Assembly: GCA_033032175.1 (NCBI GenBank) | Contig: CM065318.1 | Location: 12,462,001 to 12,526,000, forward strand | Direction: 5' to 3' | DNA length: 64,000 nt | DNA from: Saturnia japonica | Lineage: Eukaryota > Arthropoda > Insecta > Lepidoptera > Saturniidae | In this document: piece by piece, positions 39,201 through 48,200 of the stretch | Layout of the letters: each line of letters opens with the position of its first letter | How positions within the stretch are numbered: position 1 is the stretch's first letter | Position numbers and translations under genes: made by a program | Notes under the pieces: generated by a model | The model's database searches: none | What the model was told of the DNA's origin: nothing | The model's input: the letters and a program-made list of their open reading frames with translations, nothing else

Positions 39201-42200
39201 GATAATCAAAACCAAAACCAGTTATTAAAAATTCATTGTTATAAATTGCCAAAGCATAGATATTGTTTGTGAACTAACTAATAAAACTTACTACAATCTG
39301 TACAATTCTATAATGTTCTTCTATAATACCAAATAATAGACTTGTAGATTAACACTAACATAGTGTAATTTATAAACAAAAATTTAAGAGTTATAACCGT
39401 CGGTAGTGGAAATGCCGTTAGATTTTACGTAAATAATATATTTGTACTCAGTGACACAAAATTCAAACAAATTCACTATACTGATGTTCACTATATTTAT
39501 TTCTTTTTATCGATTGTTTCCACTTGGTTGTCCAAAACAGAACTGTCCTGGCTCTTCTATTTTTCTGACTGACTATACTGTTAGCGTTATGGGCCCTTGA
39601 GCCTCTGTTGGCTTTTACAGCTTCACCGGACTTGTGTCCTAACTCGGAACACGACTCGCTTATATACAAAAATAAAAGGAGAGTCGAAATCACTACAAAA
39701 GTCTTGAATTTTACGACACCGTTTAAAAGGGGAAGTGTTCTATTTTAGACCATTGTTTGTTGAATTACACAATCGTAGCGATAAGCTTTGAATTTGTGAG
39801 TAAATGCATGTCTTTTCGAACCTATGAATACATACTTGATCTTTCGAGTAGATTCTAGACCAGTGATTCCCAAAGTGGTCCAGGTGGACCCCCAGGGGTC
39901 CACGAGACTCGATAGGGGTGTACGTTGGCGTGACAAAGAAATGGGGGTGCACAATTAATAAGCGGGGGTCGATAGTGTGAAGATTTAACAATGTTTCCGG
40001 AATTTCGAATAGAAAAGTAAAGTAAATCAATGTTAGTGTTTGCCAGTGTCGAAAAAGTAAGTACTTACCCGCCTATTTGTTACGTTAGGTATACGTACAT
40101 ATTTTCATTTAATTTTGTAATATGTATATTTGCAATGTTTGCATGTTTTAGGTATTTATTAAAAACTAGCTGTGCCCCTCGGTTCCACCCGAGTTTTTAT
40201 CCAACAAATACCGCGCCGCCAACGCGACGGACCCGTGTAGTCTATCATAATTGTTATCACTTCCCGCAAGTACAAATTATTTTAATTTTTAATTTTCTCC
40301 TAAACGATGTGTCCTAATTACATACTATAAAAAGAAAAATTTAAATTGTCTTTATGTTGAAATAACTTTGTTCGTAGGGATTAATATGATAAGCCTAAAA
40401 ATAAAGCTCAAAATCAATTTTTAATCTTCAACATAAAAACTCGCAAAATACCTTATTGTGGCTTATGCTATTAAGAAATAGGCATATGTTATCGGAGACT
40501 TTTTTTAGATATACTAAAGAACAATATTTTTGTAGAATATTATATTTACGTATCACTAACCATTACGCCAGCGCATGCGGATAAAGCAGTTCGGGAACAC
40601 TTTCACTTCGGTACTTACTTAAACAAAAATCAATATTTAAGGCTAGCTGAGAGGTTTAGCTTAGTTCCAGATAGCCTATACTATTCTTCGTAAATCTGGC
40701 TATCATATACAAAAATAATTTTTCGAATCCGACTGCAACCAGTTGTCCAGAGATTACCATGTTTAAACAAACAAACAAAAAAACTCGTCCGCTTTACTAA
40801 ATTATTAATAGTATCTATACACAGACAGACCTCGGAACACGACAAATAAAAAGAAAATCATACATGTGTTTAACACTATGTGTATGATGGTCGCGATCCC
40901 TACCACCCTGCTATATTACTGTATACACACTGACTAATCTCTGAACACGATAAATCAAAAGAAAATTATAGATGGTTTTTTTCTTTCTCAATGACTATAC
41001 TGTTAGCCTAAGGGGCCCTAAACAAATAGAGCCACTGATGGCTTTGACAGCTTCACCAGGCTTGGGGGCGAACGCTTAAGGCATTCAGCCGCGAAAGCGT
41101 GAGCAACATGCGCACAAAGATGCCAAAGTGACCGGACTTCGGCTTGGGCTATTACCGCGATTGTGAAAAGGTCGCGAACTGACTAATTCCCTACCTATAG
41201 AAAATGCGAGCTAAACTAACGCATACATATAACATGTCCCTGCCTCCTGGGAGAAAGGAATGAATTTGTGTATATGTATTTATTATTCTGGAAACATGAT
41301 CGAAAGTAACTATCGTAAAAAAAGAAAAAAAAAGGTCCCTTACAGAATCTATGTACTTATGTGGTGTGCATGTATGTATGTACATATTGTGTGTAATGAT
41401 GTGTGTGGGTAGCTCCGTGATTGCAAGTGCAGTGTCACCTGTATCTCGCGAGCGGCTGCATGACTCAAGGGTTCTACACCGAGGGAACGGACCTAGGCTT
41501 GAGTTGCCGTAAGAGAAGGAGGACGTGTCGGGTTTGCGGGAGCGAAATTAGCCGCCCGTCCCCTACGGAGGGAACGGTGGTTTCGCGGGCGTGGGCGCTA
41601 GCGGGAGCACGCTTTGTTTGGAAAGACGGTGGAGTAGTGTTTGTTTATTTCCTCTATCTTATAAACGGGCTCGGTGAAGATATTCGCGACCGGAGTTGTT
41701 TGCGGGGGATGTTCGGTTTTGGGGTTTAAGTCACGGCAGCTCTCACCAACAGATTCACGTGATTCGAAGCAGTGTCGAAGTACGATCGCGTAAGATATTT
41801 AATATACGATTCGACTAACGTACCAAGGGGCTTTGTTAATTTTACGTAAGAATCGGGTTTGGAGGATTTGGAATTTGTTAATGTTGATCTTTGACGTATG
41901 TGCGAATGTAGCGCAGCTTATATGTCATGATAGGACGGACATATGGTTTGTATAATGTAAGCTTATGTCTCAGGAACATTTTACTTAGTATCAAGGAGTG
42001 CAGTCTATGTGTATTGTAAATCACTCTTATTTTTTAAAACACGAAACACTGTTATTTCTTCCTAAAAGCATAAATATGAATTTTCATAACCCTAAATTTA
42101 GAAATAGTGGGTTCTTCATACAATCTTTCATCCCCTATTTCACCTCTTAAAGTTTTATTTTCACGACATAAGGTAAGCCCATGTCTTTCTTCAAGGTCCA

Positions 42201-45200
42201 ATATATCTCTATACCAAAATTCATCAAATTTGGTTTGAAGCGTTCTTCGTACAAACCTTCATCGTCTATTTCAGGGCGTGAAATGCAACAGACAGGACAG
42301 ACAGAGTTACTTTCGCATTTATAATATTAGTATGGATTATTCATTTCATTATGCTGTCGTTCTCTATGTTGTCAGTAAATTACCCAATAGCAGAATAACG
42401 ACAACAGTTTATAATAATAAATTTTTGAAATGAATTCTCTCTCTCTCTCTCTATACCTTTCTTTGCTTCTCTTTAACTGATACTTTAGCATGGTAAAAAT
42501 AGCAAAAGATCGATTGTTGTGGTATCCTTTTAGTTTCTATAATAGGGACTTTTATATTGTTAACATAAATCTGAAAAGTGAATAAAAGAAAGTCGATTTT
42601 TTGGAGAGATCAACCTTTTAGACCTCGATTTATTGTGAATCGATACTTCAGAGTTTGATTCGAATCGATCTTTTTCAGAATGAATTGCCTAGCAGCGATG
42701 CGGCACTCGACTTGCTTGCGTGGTTATATCCAACCTAGGGTGACCACTTATTAATATGATTTATTATATAGATGTAAGGTCAACTCATATTGAAAAGTTC
42801 CAAATTCTCTGAAACTGTACATTTTTTAACTCTATGTAAACTTTCAATAATCATCATTTTACAAACCAGTTTCAAAGTTTCAGCCAATACAACTGAAGAA
42901 CTATTTTATAGCATTTTTATCGAACAAATGTTCGACGTGATTTTTTGAATTGATATAACTTTTTTATTTATGAACTTATTGAAGTAAAACCAACACTAAA
43001 TGTTAAGTGAACCTTACCAAAATATATTAGTTGAAGCCGTTTCCAAATCAGTTAAGCCGTTTCTGAGATTAGCGCGCAAAAACGTTGGCAAACAGACAAA
43101 CACAAAAATTGTAACAATCATTGTTTTGGGTTCTATTGCGTTGATAAAGGCCCCCAATAATAGTTTTTCTCATATATATTCTATGCACAGGCATCGATCA
43201 GTTATGTTTTTATTATATGTATAGATTAAATACTGAACAGAGCCATTGTTAGATACTTCCATAAAAGATCAGAAAGCCGAGAATAATTGAACTTTTTGTC
43301 CCTACTTTATTAGATTTTTTTTTACTGACTGTGTGGTGCTTCACTAAAATAAAATATATTATGATTGACCTGCATGACTGTAAATATTTCAGGTTCCTCG
43401 CAGTTGCTAATGCTAAATAATTTAGGCTACGTTGTTTGAACCATACTTATCTCTAACCAGTGGTCTAACTCCATACATAATTTTGACATTTCAGTAAAAA
43501 ACTAACCATTGGTCAAGTTAACTACGGATCAAACAACTCAGCCTTAATTAAATATATTTTCCTAAATTGCATGTCTTTACGTACCAGTAACGTGTATGAA
43601 AGTAATAATTAAGTATTAAAGTAATAATTCTATAAAATTTACAGAAATATCTCAAAATATACCTAATTAATGAGAAAATATTTCACATTACATTAAAATC
43701 GGTTCTTATTGCTTTTAATAATTAGAATCAGATTGCCACCAGTAGGTACTTTGTTTATTTTGTTGCAGTAACTAACTAATCATATTATCTTAAAATATTT
43801 AAGATATTATCTCATATATATATATATGGATATGGATCATGTTAAGTAAAACCGCCCTATGATTACTAAAACAAAATTTTTTATTTACAGGTAAGTAGGT
43901 AACTGATAAGAAAAAAGACTGAATCTAAGAAGAAATGTTGACAGTACAGTGTTGATTATTTAAAATTTGGTTTTCTGCCATCAAAGGCAGATTAAACGAT
44001 TGCCCATATGCCTTTTATGTAACAGAGTTTTGTGCAATGACTCTATGAAACCATCTAAGCTCGAAGATCATTTAAAAAGGTGTTATCCTGATAAAATAGG
44101 TAAAAATTTGAAATATTTTCAAACTTTGAAAGAAAAATATGAAAAAAGACCCACTATGCACAGTACGTTCACTTCAATGTCTGAAAGTAACGATAGTGGT
44201 TTGCGGGCATCTTACAATAACTCATTACTTATAGCGAAATCATTACTTATAGCGAATGGAGAACAGTTAATTTTACCCGCTGTTGAAGAGGTTTTAAAAA
44301 CCATTCTCCACAAATCCCCATTTGACGTAGTCAAAAGAATTCCTTTGAATAACAACACTGTACTAAGACGAATTGATGAAATGAGCTCTGATATTGAAAG
44401 TTTCTTGTGTAATTATCTGCAAACAACTCATTTTTCTATTCAACTACACGAGTCAACTTTACCTAGTAATGAAGCGTTATTATTGGCATATGTTCGATTT
44501 ACGGAAGAAGAAACTCATGAAGAGCTACTATTCGCGAAAGCTTTGGAGACAGACACTAAAGGTGAATCAATATTAAATGTCCTGAATGATTTTTTTAATG
44601 AAAAATCGATTCCATTCACAAACGTTACTTCGGTGCAACAGATGGAGCCCCTGCCATGGTCGGGCGATATCGTGGGTTTATAAGTCCTCTTAAAAGAATT
44701 ATACCAGGGGTAATTTCAATTCACTGTGTCATTCACTGACAACACCTGGCAGCAAAAAATTTGAGTGATAGATTGCATAAATCGCTTCAATTTGTGATTA
44801 ATGCAGTTAACAAAATAAGAAGCAATGCTTTGAATACGCGTTTATTTGCACAACTGTGCAATGAAAATTATGAAAATTTTCAACGATTACTCTTACATAT
44901 AGAAGTACGCTGGTTGTCGAAAGGTGAATGTTTAACAAGATTTTACTCACTTTTTGAATAAGTTTTAGAGTTTCGGGAAAGTAAAGATCCAGATTTAAAA
45001 TAAATACTGATCAATTTGAAAGCAGACAGCGAAAACTTGACAGATTTGTTAAGAAAAATTAATGACATTAACTTGCAATTACAAGGGGACAACCTCAATT
45101 GAATACAAACAAAGGGCGTTATTTCAGCTTTTCTTGGAAAATTCAAATTTATGAAGCAAAATATTAGTCAGAGCGAATTTTCTGTTTTCAAACTTGTCAG

Positions 45201-48200
45201 GTAGAATGCCTTGATGAGGATATTCAGGTACACGCCCAACATTTAATTGCCCTGCATGATGACTTCAAAATAAGATTTGAAGATATTCTGACGATGGAAA
45301 TACCACCATGGATCATAAATCCATTTGATAAAACGGAAGTGGAGAATGTAATGTTACAAGAGGAGCTACTCAAGCTTAGCACTAATGGGGAGCTGAAGGT
45401 GAAATTTAAAAGAAGGTATCAAACATTTTGGCTGCAGGCAGAAATACCCGACAAACATCCTGGACTGTGGGGAATTGCGAGAAAGCTTTTGATAGTGTTT
45501 CCCTCGTCATATCTTGTCGAAAAAAGTTTTAGTGTCGTTACAAAACTTTTAACAAAAAAAGGAGCAGATTAAATATCACAGAATGGAGAGATTTGCGGTT
45601 ATTCCTAACAAAATTGAAGCCAAATATTGATAATTTGCTGTCAATCCATCAAGTACATCCCTCCCATTAAAATTATGACTATTTTGTGATTGTCACTGTA
45701 GATGTTACGTTACGTTATTAATGTTTAATTGTAATTATGTATAATAAATATTACAATAAATACAACACAAGAAAATATACTATTTTATATATTTTTATAA
45801 ACTACCACTCTGAATGGGGAGTTTTCTAAATAAAAATAGTAAGATTTAAGGCACGCGCGTCCCCAGACACAATTAAAAATCGATTGTGTCTGAGGACGCG
45901 CTTGCCTTACGGTAGTCTAGGGTTTAATTAATTAACCTATCAATTCTCACTTTCTTTTTCGAAAACTGTTAGATCTAATCTTCACTTTTTTTTGTCGAGT
46001 TTTGGGAATATGGTAGTATTGTACCTACAGTTTAAAAACATTCATTGAACATACAATTTAAAAAATTTTGGGAACCTCTATTCTAGACGTTTCCAGGTAT
46101 TTCCAGAATAGTGATTTCTTTCCTATTTTAACTCAGATCGTAACAATAGTTAAGATAATATAACACTACTAAAAAGAAGTATTTTTTCTTGGTCTCATAA
46201 ATATAGTGTGCATGTAATTGGAACTACAGTGGGAAGTAGAAATAGAGGTGTATGGAATACATACATTATTTTATGACGAGATATTGATCTTTTGTGGTCC
46301 CTTTTTGTTTTTCTTTTTGAAGTGACTGCACCTAAAAAGAAAAACCATGAAATTAAGTCATTAAAATGAAACAAATGGTTACCTTTTTACGATTAAAAGT
46401 GATCATAAAGTTTGTACAAATTATCATTTAACTTACCTGAAGAAAATCCAAAAATATTCGCTAGAGCCTCTTCTCTCTGGGATTTTGCCGTGTGACCACT
46501 TCTTTTTACTTCTTGTGCTTCGTTTCTTTCAGATTCTGAATTTGATTTCAACAATATCACATTGTCATTGGAAACTTTTTTATGGATGTTTATGTCTTTT
46601 GTCTTAGGCTCGACTCTTTTAGTTTTCAAAAAAACTCCACTTGACTCACTATCTGTATATTTGTTATTGTTAAACTGTTCCTCAAACAAGCTTACGCTTT
46701 TTAGACACAAATTTTTCATTTGTGGTGAGTTACCATCACATTTTTTGTCCAGTGGTGGTCCAAGATCAGTTTCATCATTTTTCTTCTTTATAAACGATTT
46801 AGATGTTGTTGGTTTGTTAAAGTTAGATTCTATCACATCAGCTTTGATTTCTTCAGAATTTTCCACAATATATTCAACAGGATTTTCAATAATGGTTTTA
46901 GTTTTCTTCATTGATAGATTTAACTTTCCTTTCATTTTAGTTGAAATTCTCTTTTTCTTATTATCAAGTAGTAGATTATCTTCAGAAGTAGCCCTCTTTC
47001 TTATAGGTCTTATTTCTAAACTATTAACAATATCTTTTGTATTATCCAGATCAATGGTATTCTCTATATTAGTGATTTTATTCATTTCAAAACCTTCAGG
47101 ATTGTTAGGAAGTAGAGAGTCTGTTGTGTTGGAGCAGTTTTGGGATACATTCTTTTTATTAATCATTGCACTGTCATCTTTATTTCTAGGTTCAATATTC
47201 GAATTAACAATTATATCAGATGGATGATTATTATCAGTTTGCTCTCTACCTTTAATAAGCTCCTCTGAAGTTTTATCTACTCCATTAACAGGTAATACTT
47301 TATTCAAATCCTCCTTTTCAGCTGAGCTTGTTATTAATTTCTCAATTGGTTGAACTTCACATTTCTGATTTTCATTTAGTGGTACTTCATCAATAACATT
47401 TGTGATTACTTCATCGGTCGTTTTTGCAACATGAGGAATCACATCTTCTTTATTTTTTCCTTGATTTAATGTAGCTTTTTGTTTTATATTTATATTTTCT
47501 TCATTAAGACTATCAGGGGGATTCAAATCAATTTCCATTACAGGTTCTCTGTCTGAGCTTTCTGATTCACTAGCAAAATCATTTATAACTTCCTGCAGTA
47601 TTGGAGCAAGAGGTTCAGAATATGTTATGAAATCTTTAAATTTCTTAATAGTTTTTTTTTGTTTCTTTTCTATTATGTTTGGTGAGGGAGATGATTCCAA
47701 AACTTTTTGTATTTCTTCTGCATTTTCATAACAGGTTTCAAGCACAACAGTGTCAGTAGAAGATCTATTTTGACTTGATATTTTTGAACATTTATTTCCC
47801 TCATCCGTTGTTTCTTGAGCGTTATTATTGCTAGTTGTTGGCTGTTTATCTTTGTTTTCTTGTCCTAAAATCCATTTCCAAATGTAAATTATATACAAAT
47901 CATAAAAATTATCTACTTAATATTATACTTTACCATCACTGCTTGAGTCATCACTAATGGTTTGTATTTCTAATTTGTTTCTATCCTTTGCTTCCACATC
48001 ATATCTGTAAAATCCGATAGATCAGTATCATATGTCCATTGTGAAATTATTTTTACTATTTCACTGATAAAAATAATTAAAAGGCATTTTAAATAAATTT
48101 ACAATTAAATAATCAACAGTACATACCCCTGTTTAAAACTGACTATTTGTTCTTTCGTAAGCTTATAATATGGATTATAAATATCTGGAAGAATTCTCTT

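Larger units (their letters stand above)
39861..46080 (+). mobile_element. hAT transposon (6.2 kb) with nested insertions
   Basis: Flanked by the 8-bp duplication TTCTAGAC (39853-39860, 46081-46088). Ends are CAGTGATTCCCAAAG and, inverted, TAGAGGTTCCCAAAA (11 of 15 match). The left end continues GTGGTCCAGGTGGACCCCCA, the usual hAT subterminal hairpin. A ZBED/SCAND3-like transposase remnant lies at 43945-45670. Family C (40167-40810), family A (40990-41710) and further repeats at 42000-43130 are inserted between the left end and the transposase. The whole element lies in one intron of the RAP1-like gene. Confidence 0.8.

Noticed and set aside
41421..41729. 102-codon plus-strand frame
   Set aside because: Lies wholly in the GC-rich part of family A; stop-poor composition explains it.
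46194..46331. Reading exon 6 of the RAP1-like gene through to TGA at 46196 as the true C terminus
   Set aside because: After the basic stretch the peptide becomes random and hydrophobic, and a GTATGT donor precedes it whose phase fits the 39194 exon; kept only as an alternative in the two-gene hypothesis.
46562..47227. 221-codon plus-strand open frame
   Set aside because: Antisense to the large acidic exon of the RAP1-like gene; Leu/Ser/Phe-rich as expected from the reverse of Glu/Asn/Lys codons, and no splice or start support.
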